DNA of 64,000 nt. It comes from JAHCIE01 sp034431435. Lineage in GTDB: Bacteria; Chloroflexota; Anaerolineae; Epilineales; JAHCIE01. The notes below the pieces were generated by a model that made no database searches, was not told where the DNA came from, and saw only the letters and a list, made by a program, of their open reading frames with translations. This document shows positions 7,236 through 14,772 of this stretch, one piece after another. Where the stretch lies: the NCBI GenBank assembly GCA_034431435.1, contig DAOUDG010000100.1:61310-125309 (forward strand), read 5' to 3'. The translations under genes and the position numbers were made by a program. Position 1 is the first letter of the stretch. Each line of letters begins with the position of its first letter.

Positions 7236-8279
7236 CTAGAACGCCCGCCCCGCCAACGACTGGGTCAACTCGCGCAGCGTCGCGCCCGCCTCGGTGCCGC
7301 GCAGCGGCTCCAGCAGGGTTAGCGCCTGGGCGTGGTAGTGGTCGGCCAATATCTCGGCGTGCTCGCGCGCGCCCACCTCATCCAGAATCGCCAGCACTCG
7401 CGCCACATCCTGGTCGCCCAGGCTCGGCTGGCGATACAGTCGCGCCAGGTCACGCGCCGCCTCGCCATGCGCCCGCTCGAAGGCGTAGGCGACCGGCAGA
7501 CTCTTCTTGCGACGGCGAATGTCGTTCGCCGCCTGTTTCCCTGTCAGGCGGGGATCGCCCCAGATGCCAAGACCGTCGTCGGCGATCTGGAACGCCAACC
7601 CTACCACCTCCCCGAAGCGTGTCAACCCCTCGACCATCTCCGGCCCCGCCCCCGCCACCTGCGCCCCGATGCGCGTCGACGCCGCCAAGAGCGCGGCCGT
7701 CTTGCCGCGCACCATGCGCAGATAGTCGGCCTCCACAACGTCAACGCGATTCTCGAAGGTCATGTCAAGATACTGCCCCTCAGTGATAGCGAGGCAGGCG
7801 CGGTCGTAGCTGTCCTGAACCGCCGCCAGGGTCATGGGCGAGACACCGCGCTCCACCAGGCGGCCTAATTCCAGCCGCGCCAGGACGAACAGGGCGTCCC
7901 CGCCATTGATGGCCTGGGCATCGCCCCACCGCTTCCACACCGTCAACCGCCCGTGGCGCTCCGCATCGCGGTCCTCCACGTCGTCGTGGATGAGCGAGAA
8001 GTTGTGGGTCAGCTCGATAGCGGCCGCGGCGGGGATAGCCTGCTGCCAGTCACCACCGACGGCCTGGTTGGCGAGCAGCAGGAACACCGGCCGCAGCCGC
8101 TTGCCGGTCCGACCGTTCACCGGGCGAAACGCCTCGTCAGCCCAGCCCAGGTGGTACTGGAGCATCCCGTACAGGGGCGACAGCAGGGCGTCAGGCGGCG
8201 CGACGGCGGCGCGCATCGCCGCTTCCACGCTCGCAAGATAGGGGGCCAGGTGCTGCGCCAGGTCAACCGTCGTCGCCAT
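7236..8279 (-). CDS. Polyprenyl diphosphate synthase (geranylgeranyl/farnesyl type)
   Basis: Trans-prenyltransferase that condenses isopentenyl diphosphate with an allylic diphosphate; 347 residues. The first Asp-rich motif HDDVED is at residues 99-103, the second DDGLGIWGD at 234-242, with GRTGKRLRP (substrate-binding Lys/Arg) at about 56-64 and GGDALF at 126. The start at 8279 has GGAG six bases upstream; an upstream in-frame ATG at 8306 lies within the promoter. The residues ahead of the first motif are not reliable enough to set product chain length. It is divergent from the DUF255 gene, with which it shares overlapping promoters. It likely feeds quinone or isoprenoid lipid synthesis. Confidence 0.92.
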   Translation of the reverse strand: MATTVDLAQHLAPYLASVEAAMRAAVAPPDALLSPLYGMLQYHLGWADEAFRPVNGRTGKRLRPVFLLLANQAVGGDWQQAIPAAAAIELTHNFSLIHDDVEDRDAERHGRLTVWKRWGDAQAINGGDALFVLARLELGRLVERGVSPMTLAAVQDSYDRACLAITEGQYLDMTFENRVDVVEADYLRMVRGKTAALLAASTRIGAQVAGAGPEMVEGLTRFGEVVGLAFQIADDGLGIWGDPRLTGKQAANDIRRRKKSLPVAYAFERAHGEAARDLARLYRQPSLGDQDVARVLAILDEVGAREHAEILADHYHAQALTLLEPLRGTEAGATLRELTQSLAGRAF

Positions 8280-8292
8280 GTTGGTCTCCGCT

Positions 8293-8321
8293 TTGCCGAA
8301 CGTCACCCACGACAGTATAGT
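8293..8321 (+). promoter_or_regulatory. Promoter for the DUF255-MshC-like operon
   Basis: TTGCCG (8293-8298), a 17-nt spacer and TATAGT (8316-8321), 46 nt before the ATG at 8368. Its -10 element physically overlaps the -10 of the opposite-strand promoter. Confidence 0.55.
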
Positions 8322-8342
8322 TTAGACACTTGGTTTGGACAA
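8314..8342 (-). promoter_or_regulatory. Promoter for the polyprenyl synthase gene
   Basis: Minus strand TTGTCC (8337-8342), a 17-nt spacer and TATACT (8314-8319). The shared core AGTATAGT serves as -10 on both strands, so the two promoters should compete for polymerase. Confidence 0.55.
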
Positions 8343-8367
8343 GGCCAGGGGAAACGAGGTGCTACGC

Positions 8368-10437
8368 ATGACTCAGCCGACCACGGAGCCGCCACGACAC
8401 ACCAACCGCTTGATTGACGAAACCAGCCCCTACCTATTGCAGCACGCTCATAACCCGGTGGACTGGTATCCCTGGGGCGACGAGGCTCTGGCCCGCGCCC
8501 AGGCCGAGGACAGGCCTGTTCTGCTGAGCGTCGGCTACTCGGCCTGCCACTGGTGCCACGTCATGGAGCGCGAGTCCTTCGAGAACGCGGCCACCGCTGC
8601 CCTGATGAACCGCCACTTCATCAACATCAAGGTCGACCGCGAGGAACGCCCCGACGTCGACTCTATCTACATGGAGGCGGTCCAGGCGCTGACGGGCCAC
8701 GGCGGCTGGCCGATGACCGTCTTCCTGACGCCCGATGGCGTCCCCTTCTACGGTGGCACCTACTACCCGCCGGAGGACCGTCACGGCCTGCCCGGCTTCC
8801 CGCGCCTGCTGACGGCTATCGCCGACGCCTGGGCAAATCAACGGGCGGAGCTTTTGGAACAGGGTCAGCAGGTGTTGGGAGCCATCCATCGCGCCGACCT
8901 GCTGCGCCCCTCGCGCCAGTCCATCACCTCCGACCTGCTCGATGCGGCGGTTCGCCACTTCGCACGCCAGTTCGACCCCCGCCACGGCGGCTTCGGCGGC
9001 GCGCCCAAGTTCCCCCAGGCCATGAGCTGGGAGTTCATGCTGCGCGCGGCCCACCGACTGGGCGACGCATCGCTGCGCCACATGGTCGAGACGACCCTCG
9101 ACCACATGCGCGACGGCGGCATCTACGACCACCTGGGCGGCGGCTTCCATCGCTACACTGTCGACGCGGGCTGGCTCGTGCCCCACTTCGAGAAGATGCT
9201 CTACGACAACGCCCTGCTGACCAGCCTCTACCTCCACGGCTACCAGGCCCTCGGCCACGCCCGCTACCGCCAGACCGTCGAGGAGACCGTCGATTACGTC
9301 AAGCGCGCGATGACATCGGCCGAGGGCGGCTTCTACGCGGCGCAGGACGCCGACAGCGAAGGCGTCGAGGGCAAGTATTATGTCTGGTCGCATCAGGAGA
9401 TCCGCGACCTGCTAGGCGCGGACGCCGACACCTTCGGCGGCTTCTACGACGTGACACCCGGCGGCAACTGGGAGACTCACAACATTCTCAACGTCACCCG
9501 GCCCGTGAGCGTCGCCGCCCGCGAGTTCGGCCTGGACGAGGCGACGCTGGACCGGCGGCTGGCGCGCGGTCGCGCCATCCTCCTGGCGGCGCGGGAGACG
9601 CGCGTGCCACCCCTCCGCGACGACAAGATCATCACCGCCTGGAATGGCATGATGCTCGCCGCCGTCGCCGAGGCCGCCGCCGTCCTGGACCGCGCCGACT
9701 ACCGTGACCTGGCCGTCCGCAACGCCGAGTTCCTGCTGCGCGCGGCTCGCCGCCACGGGCGCATCCTGCGTGTCGTGCCGCGCAGCCAAAGCCTCATCCT
9801 CGGCTTCCAGGACGACTACGCCTTCCTCATCCACGGCCTGCTCGCCCTGTACGAGGCCACCTTCGACTTGCACTGGCTGGAGGAGGCGCGCAATCTGGCT
9901 GATGAGATGATTCGCCTGTTCTGGGACGAGCGCGGCGGCTTCTTCCAGACCGGCCGCGACCAGCCCGGCCTGGTCACGCGTCCGATGGATGTCTACGACA
10001 ACGCGGTTCCCAGCGGCAACGCGATCGGCGCGGACGTCCTCCTGCGCCTGGCCCAGCTCCTGGGCGACGAGGACTACAGCCGCCGCTCCCTGGCAACGCT
10101 GGAACGCTTCCGCGAGATTCTCGACCGCGCGCCGACGGCCTTCGGCTATCTGCTGTGCGTCGTCGATCGCACTCTGGCGACGCCGAAAGAAATCGCCCTG
10201 GTCGGATCCCTGAACAGCCCGGAGACCCGTGCCCTGCTCGATGTCGTCCACAGCGGCTATCTGCCCAATCGGCTGTTGGCGGCCGCCGAACCCGGTGATT
10301 CACGCCCCGCCGCGCTCATCCCCCTGCTCCAGGAGCGTGACCTGCTGGATGGCCACCCCACCGCCTACGTCTGCGAGAACTACGCCTGTCAGCTACCCAC
10401 CCACGACCCGGCCGAACTGGCCCGCCAGCTAGGATAA
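8368..10437 (+). CDS. Thioredoxin-fold DUF255/YyaL (spermatogenesis-associated protein 20-like) protein
   Basis: 689 residues. The N-terminal ~165 residues form a thioredoxin-like DUF255 domain with CHWC at residues 60-63 inside LLSVGYSACHWCHVMERES, preceded by LIDETSPYLLQHAHNPVDWY, the family hallmark. The rest is an (alpha/alpha)6 barrel like that of N-acylglucosamine 2-epimerases and glycosidases (GGGFHRYTVDAGWLVPHFEK, DADSEGVEGKYYVW, WNGMMLAA, NAVPSGNA). Its reaction is not established in bacteria. GAGG lies 8 nt before the chosen ATG; the upstream TTG at 8335 lacks a ribosome binding site. The stop lies two bases before the next ATG, so the protein is co-translated with the cysteine ligase homologue. 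Confidence 0.92.
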   Translation: MTQPTTEPPRHTNRLIDETSPYLLQHAHNPVDWYPWGDEALARAQAEDRPVLLSVGYSACHWCHVMERESFENAATAALMNRHFINIKVDREERPDVDSIYMEAVQALTGHGGWPMTVFLTPDGVPFYGGTYYPPEDRHGLPGFPRLLTAIADAWANQRAELLEQGQQVLGAIHRADLLRPSRQSITSDLLDAAVRHFARQFDPRHGGFGGAPKFPQAMSWEFMLRAAHRLGDASLRHMVETTLDHMRDGGIYDHLGGGFHRYTVDAGWLVPHFEKMLYDNALLTSLYLHGYQALGHARYRQTVEETVDYVKRAMTSAEGGFYAAQDADSEGVEGKYYVWSHQEIRDLLGADADTFGGFYDVTPGGNWETHNILNVTRPVSVAAREFGLDEATLDRRLARGRAILLAARETRVPPLRDDKIITAWNGMMLAAVAEAAAVLDRADYRDLAVRNAEFLLRAARRHGRILRVVPRSQSLILGFQDDYAFLIHGLLALYEATFDLHWLEEARNLADEMIRLFWDERGGFFQTGRDQPGLVTRPMDVYDNAVPSGNAIGADVLLRLAQLLGDEDYSRRSLATLERFREILDRAPTAFGYLLCVVDRTLATPKEIALVGSLNSPETRALLDVVHSGYLPNRLLAAAEPGDSRPAALIPLLQERDLLDGHPTAYVCENYACQLPTHDPAELARQLG

Positions 10438-10439
10438 CC

Positions 10440-11699
10440 ATGCGTCTCTACAATACCCTCAGCGAGAGCGTCGAACCCTTCACCCCACGCCCCAACCAGC
10501 CCGTCAGTCTGTACGTCTGCGGCATCACCCCCTACGACACCACCCACCTCGGCCACGCCTTCCTCTACGTCTCGATCGACGCCCTGGTGCGCCACCTCGA
10601 AGCGAAGGGCTGGCCAGTGCGCTACGTCCAGAACGTGACCGACATCGACGACGATATCCTGCGCAAGGCGGGCGAGACAGGCGACGACTGGATCGAACTG
10701 GGCAACCGTTGGACGCGCCAGTTCGCCACCGATCTGATGCTGCTCAACGTGCGTCCGCCGGACGCCTATGTCCGCGCCACCGACGAGATAGCCGCCATTG
10801 TAGAGATGGTATCGGCGCTGGTGGACCGGGGGATGGCCTATGCCAGCGGCGGCAATGTCTACTTCCGCGTCGCCCGCGACCCGGAGTACGGCAAGCTTAG
10901 CCGCCTCAGCCCCGAGGCGATGCTGCCCATCTCGGCCGAGCGCGGCGCCAACCCCGATGACCCCAACAAGGAGCACGCCCTCGACTTCATCCTGTGGCAG
11001 GCGCAAGCCCCAGGCGAGCCAGCCTGGGATAGCCCATGGGGAGCGGGGCGGCCCGGCTGGCACATTGAATGCTCGGCCATGTCGCTACGCCATCTGGGGC
11101 AGCCCGTCGACATCCACGGCGGTGGCGGCGACCTGATCTACCCCCACCACGAGAGCGAAATTGCCCAGTCGGAGGCCTTCACCGGCCAGGAACCCTTCGT
11201 GCGCTTCTGGTTCCACGCCGCCATGCTCCGCTACCACGGCGAAAAGATGAGCAAGTCGCTGGGCAACATGGTTTTCGCCCGCGACCTGCTCAAAGATTAC
11301 AGCGCCGATGCCCTTCGTCTCGCCCTGCTCAATCACCACTACCGCGAGTCGTGGGAGTTCCACGATGACGACATGGAATGGGCGGCGGCCCTGGCCGAGC
11401 GGCTACGTCTCGCCAGCCACCTGGGTGGCGGGACGGCGCGCCGCTCCCTGTCCACAGTTCACACCCCGCCCACCGACGCCCACGTCGCCGCCTTCAAGGC
11501 TGCCCTGGACGACGATCTGGACACGCCGCGCGCCATCGCCATCCTCAATGAAATGGCGACGGACATCCTCAACGCACGCAGCGAGGCCGACGAACTGCGC
11601 TCCCTGGCGGGTATCCTCGGCCTGCGCCTGGACGACCCCGGCCAGTCGCCGCGCGTCACCAATGGCTGGCAGGCGATTCTGGCCCGCTTCGGCGGGTAG
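10440..11699 (+). CDS. CysS/MshC-family cysteine ligase, closer to MshC than to cysteinyl-tRNA synthetase
   Basis: 419 residues, short for CysS (about 460-490) but normal for MshC (about 410), which joins cysteine to glucosaminyl-inositol in mycothiol synthesis. The nucleotide-binding segment reads YVCGITPYDTTHLGHA; MshC has CGITPYDxTHLGHA where CysS has CGPTVYDxxHIGHA. Further MshC-like blocks are ISAERGANPDDPNKEHALDF, PGEPAWDSPWGAGRPGWHIE with CS, and the HGGGGDLIYPHHESE zinc region. The Cys and two His ligands for cysteine-binding zinc are kept (C27, C near 211, HH near 236), as is EKMSKSLGN. The long tRNA-binding C-terminus of CysS is missing. It could still be a divergent tRNA ligase; a second cysS elsewhere in the genome would argue against that. 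Confidence 0.85.
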   Translation: MRLYNTLSESVEPFTPRPNQPVSLYVCGITPYDTTHLGHAFLYVSIDALVRHLEAKGWPVRYVQNVTDIDDDILRKAGETGDDWIELGNRWTRQFATDLMLLNVRPPDAYVRATDEIAAIVEMVSALVDRGMAYASGGNVYFRVARDPEYGKLSRLSPEAMLPISAERGANPDDPNKEHALDFILWQAQAPGEPAWDSPWGAGRPGWHIECSAMSLRHLGQPVDIHGGGGDLIYPHHESEIAQSEAFTGQEPFVRFWFHAAMLRYHGEKMSKSLGNMVFARDLLKDYSADALRLALLNHHYRESWEFHDDDMEWAAALAERLRLASHLGGGTARRSLSTVHTPPTDAHVAAFKAALDDDLDTPRAIAILNEMATDILNARSEADELRSLAGILGLRLDDPGQSPRVTNGWQAILARFGG

Positions 11700-11722
11700 C
11701 GAGGGGTTTGGGTCGGGTCGCC

Positions 11723-11751
11723 TGGACAGGCGGAGGGCGCGCTGCTAGAAT
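11723..11751 (+). promoter_or_regulatory. Sigma-70 promoter of the cyclase-ATPase gene
   Basis: TGGACA (11723-11728), a 17-nt spacer ending in TGC (extended -10) and TAGAAT (11746-11751). The ATG at 11776 follows GGGAGG with a 6-nt gap. Confidence 0.62.
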
Positions 11752-11775
11752 GGCCCCCCCGCAGGGAGGCGCACC

Positions 11776-14682
11776 ATGGTAACGGCACCGTCCGGAACAC
11801 TGACATTCCTGTTCACGGATATCGAGGGGAGTAGTCGGCTGTGGGAGCAGGAGCCGGTGGCGATGCGCCCCGCCCTGGCCCGGCACGACGCCCTGCTGCG
11901 GCGCACCATCGAGAGTCACGGCGGCTACGTCTTCAAGACGGTAGGCGACGCCTTCTACGCCGCCTTCCCGCAGCCCGTCGCGGCGGTATCGGCGGCGCTG
12001 GTTATCCAGCGCGGACTGAAACCCGACAGCGACGGGCAGCCCCTCGTCCTCCGCGTCCGAATGGGGCTACACACCGGGACGGCCGAGGAGCGGGATGGCG
12101 ACTACTTTGGCGCGAGCCTGAACCGGGTGGCACGCTTGCTGGCGGCGGGCCACGGCGGACAGGTGCTGTTGTCACGCTCGACCTATGAACTGGTGCGCGA
12201 CACCTTGCCCGACGGCGTGACTCTGCGCGACCTGGGTGAGCATCACCTCAAAGATCTCACGCGGCCTGAGCACGTCTATCAACTCGTCGCCCCCGACCTG
12301 CCCGCCGACTTCCCACCCCTACGCACCCTGGACAGCCGCCCCAACAACCTGCCGGTCCAGCCCTCGCCCCTGATTGGCCGCGACGCCGAATTACGTCGCA
12401 TTCACGACCTGCTCCTGCGCGACGAGGTTCGCCTGCTGACACTGACTGGGCCTGGCGGCACGGGCAAGACGCGTCTGAGCCTCCAGGCCGCCGCCGACCT
12501 CCTCGACCACTTCGAGAACGGCGCGTTCTTCGTCAACCTCGCGCCCCTGTCCGACCCGGTGATGGTACTACCGACCATCGCCCAGACGCTAGAGCTTCCG
12601 GATCTGGGCGCCCGCTCCCTGGCCGACACGCTGCGAGACTACCTCCGCGACTATCAGATGCTGCTCGTGCTGGACAACTTCGAGCAGGTTATCGATGCAG
12701 CCCCCGACGTCGCCACCCTCCTCACCGACGCCCCCCGCCTCAAAGTCCTCGTCACCAGCCGCACTGCCTTGCGCCTGCGCGCCGAGCACGAGTTCCCTGT
12801 CCCCCCCCTGGGCTTACCGCCACGCAGCGAGCCGACTACCGACCACCGACCATCGACCACCCAAGCGACCACCGACTACCAACCACCGGCCACGCAGCGG
12901 GCTACCGATCTCGACACCGGCGTCACGGATCAAGCCTCACGCATCTCCCACTACGCCGCCGTGCGCCTCTTCATCGAGCGCGCCCGCGCCGTCAAGCCCG
13001 ACTTCCGGGTCACCAACACCAACGCTCCCGCCGTCGCCGAGATATGCTACCGCCTCGACGGCCTTCCCCTCGCCATCGAACTCGCTGCCGCCCGCGTCCG
13101 TCTCCTGTCGCCAGAAGCCATCCTCCAACGCCTCGACCGCAGCCTCAGCCTGTTGACCGGCGGCGCGCGCGACCTGCCCCAACGCCAGAAGACGCTCCGC
13201 GACGCCATCGCCTGGAGCTACGACCTCCTCGACGCCACCGAGAAGACTCTCTTCCGCCGCCTGAGTGTCTTCGTTGGCGGCTTCACCCTGGACGCGGCGG
13301 AGGCCATTGCTGGAGGCTCGAGCTTAGAGATTGGCGATTCAGACCAAACACGGTACACTCGCCAATCTCCGATCGCCGCCCTCGACGGCATTGACTCCCT
13401 GGTCGCCAAGAGCCTGCTCACCCAGCGCGAGGATGTCTCAGGCGACATGCGCTTCGCCATGCTAGAGACTATTCGCGAGTTCGCCGCCGACGCCCTGGCC
13501 GCGAGCGATGAGGTCACGATCACGCAGCGCCGCCACGCCGACTTCTACATCCACTACCTGGAGGACGTGGCGCCCGCGTTGCGCGGCCCTGATCAGGTGG
13601 CGTGGCTCGACCGCCTGGAGCCTGACCTGGACAATGTGCGAGCTGCCCTCGCGGCAGCCGTGGCGCAGGACGACGCCGAGCGCGCTCTGAGACTCGCGGC
13701 CGCAACCTGGTGGTTCTGGGACCGGCGTGGCTACTGGATGGAGGGCCTGGGATGGCTGACCGCCGCCCTCCGCATGCCAAGCGCCGCGGCCTACGCTCAA
13801 CCTCGCGCCCGTGTGCTGGTGTGCGCGGGCGCGCTGGCCTGGCACATGGGCGACCTGGCGGGGGCGCACGCCCACCTGGAACTGGGCGTTGCCCTCTTGC
13901 GGGAGCAAGACGAGCATTGGGAACTGGCCCACGCGCTCGAGTGGCTGACGGTCACCGCGGCGCGGCAAGGTGACGTTGAGCAGGGAGATGCGTTAGCCGC
14001 GGAGTGCGTGGCCCTGTTTGGGCAGTTCGACGATCCCTGGGGGTGGGCCATGGGCGCCACGGCGCAGGCAGTGATCGCTTTCACTCAGGGCGATCTAGCT
14101 ACCACCGAGCGCATGACCCGTCTCGCTCTCGATAACTTCCGAGCGGCCGGTGACCTGTGGGGCGTGTCGCAGATGCTGAACTTTCTGGGCGACGTCGCTC
14201 GCAATCTGGGCGACTATGGGCGCGCCCGGCGCCATTACGAGGAGGCGCTCGCCCTCTATCGCCAACTCGGCAATAGATGGGATGTCGCGGCCGGGTTACA
14301 CAACCTCGGCTATGTGGAGCGGGGCCAGGGCAATCTACCTCGCGCCTGCGCGCTGTTTGCCGAGAGCCTGACGCTGCAGCGCGCGCAAGGCAACCTGGCC
14401 GGCGTGGCTGAGTGCCTGGAGGGGATTGCCGGCGTCTGGCTGTCTCAGGCGCGCCTGAGGAATGCCACGCGGTTATATGGGGCGGCCAGCGCCCTGCGCC
14501 AGCGTATCCAGGTTCCCATCTGGCACAGCAACAAGATTGACTACGAGCGGTCGATGCAAGCGCTACGATCGGGGCTAGGAGCCGAAGATTTTGAGGCGGC
14601 GTGGGCAGAAGGCAACGCCCTTCCTCTGGAGAACGCCGTTCGCGAAGCGCTGGCCTCCGCCCCCAGCGGAGTTGAACGATGA
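11776..14682 (+). CDS. Class III adenylate/guanylate cyclase fused to NB-ARC-type ATPase and TPR repeats
   Basis: 968 residues. Residues 1-175 form a class III nucleotide cyclase domain: FLFTDIEGSSRLWE (metal Asp), VFKTVGDAFYAAF (second Asp), VRMGLHTG, and SLNRVARLL with the Asn/Arg pair used for catalysis, so it should be active. From about 195 a STAND/NB-ARC ATPase follows, with Walker A GPGGTGKT near 225-232, LLVLDNFEQV (Walker B), VTSRTALRL, GLPLAIELAAARVRLLSP and a winged-helix segment. The C-terminal ~350 residues are TPR-like (LARGDYGRARRHYEEALALYRQLG-type helices). Signal input to the TPR/STAND part probably gates cyclic nucleotide output. Two low-complexity segments, at about 353-372 and 517-531, coincide with dispersed DNA repeats. 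Confidence 0.93.
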   Translation: MVTAPSGTLTFLFTDIEGSSRLWEQEPVAMRPALARHDALLRRTIESHGGYVFKTVGDAFYAAFPQPVAAVSAALVIQRGLKPDSDGQPLVLRVRMGLHTGTAEERDGDYFGASLNRVARLLAAGHGGQVLLSRSTYELVRDTLPDGVTLRDLGEHHLKDLTRPEHVYQLVAPDLPADFPPLRTLDSRPNNLPVQPSPLIGRDAELRRIHDLLLRDEVRLLTLTGPGGTGKTRLSLQAAADLLDHFENGAFFVNLAPLSDPVMVLPTIAQTLELPDLGARSLADTLRDYLRDYQMLLVLDNFEQVIDAAPDVATLLTDAPRLKVLVTSRTALRLRAEHEFPVPPLGLPPRSEPTTDHRPSTTQATTDYQPPATQRATDLDTGVTDQASRISHYAAVRLFIERARAVKPDFRVTNTNAPAVAEICYRLDGLPLAIELAAARVRLLSPEAILQRLDRSLSLLTGGARDLPQRQKTLRDAIAWSYDLLDATEKTLFRRLSVFVGGFTLDAAEAIAGGSSLEIGDSDQTRYTRQSPIAALDGIDSLVAKSLLTQREDVSGDMRFAMLETIREFAADALAASDEVTITQRRHADFYIHYLEDVAPALRGPDQVAWLDRLEPDLDNVRAALAAAVAQDDAERALRLAAATWWFWDRRGYWMEGLGWLTAALRMPSAAAYAQPRARVLVCAGALAWHMGDLAGAHAHLELGVALLREQDEHWELAHALEWLTVTAARQGDVEQGDALAAECVALFGQFDDPWGWAMGATAQAVIAFTQGDLATTERMTRLALDNFRAAGDLWGVSQMLNFLGDVARNLGDYGRARRHYEEALALYRQLGNRWDVAAGLHNLGYVERGQGNLPRACALFAESLTLQRAQGNLAGVAECLEGIAGVWLSQARLRNATRLYGAASALRQRIQVPIWHSNKIDYERSMQALRSGLGAEDFEAAWAEGNALPLENAVREALASAPSGVER
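12832..12889. repeat. GGTCGTCGG-family repeat lying in frame within the cyclase gene
   Basis: A degenerate array of ACCGACCACC-type units, encoding a TTDHRPSTTQ-like low-complexity stretch between the NB-ARC core and its winged-helix part. The DNA matches the intergenic GGTCGTCGG repeats in this window, so the protein segment probably comes from a repeat insertion. Confidence 0.65.
13327..13369. repeat. Inverted repeat (GAGATTGGCGA) in frame within the cyclase gene
   Basis: GAGATTGGCGA and its exact complement TCGCCAATCTC enclose 21 nt, in frame within the coding sequence at about residues 517-531. The family resembles the GAGATTGG/CCAATCTC intergenic repeats near 35370 and 63565-63615. Confidence 0.55.
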
Positions 14683-14711
14683 CGGTTGGAAGGTTGCGGG
14701 CGCCCCGGCAT

Positions 14712-14758
14712 GAAGGGCAAAGGACCAACGGGTTCAGCCCACTGGTCCTTTGCCCTTC
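14712..14758. terminator. Perfect 16-bp hairpin between cyclase and metH
   Basis: GAAGGGCAAAGGACCA pairs perfectly with TGGTCCTTTGCCCTTC around a 15-nt loop, in the 90-bp gap between two convergent genes. The position suits a bidirectional terminator. Confidence 0.75.
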
Positions 14759-14772
14759 GTCGTTGGTCATCC

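Noticed and set aside
10440..11699. Plain cysteinyl-tRNA synthetase call
   Set aside because: Motif form and length fit MshC better; kept as an open alternative in the feature entry rather than adopted.
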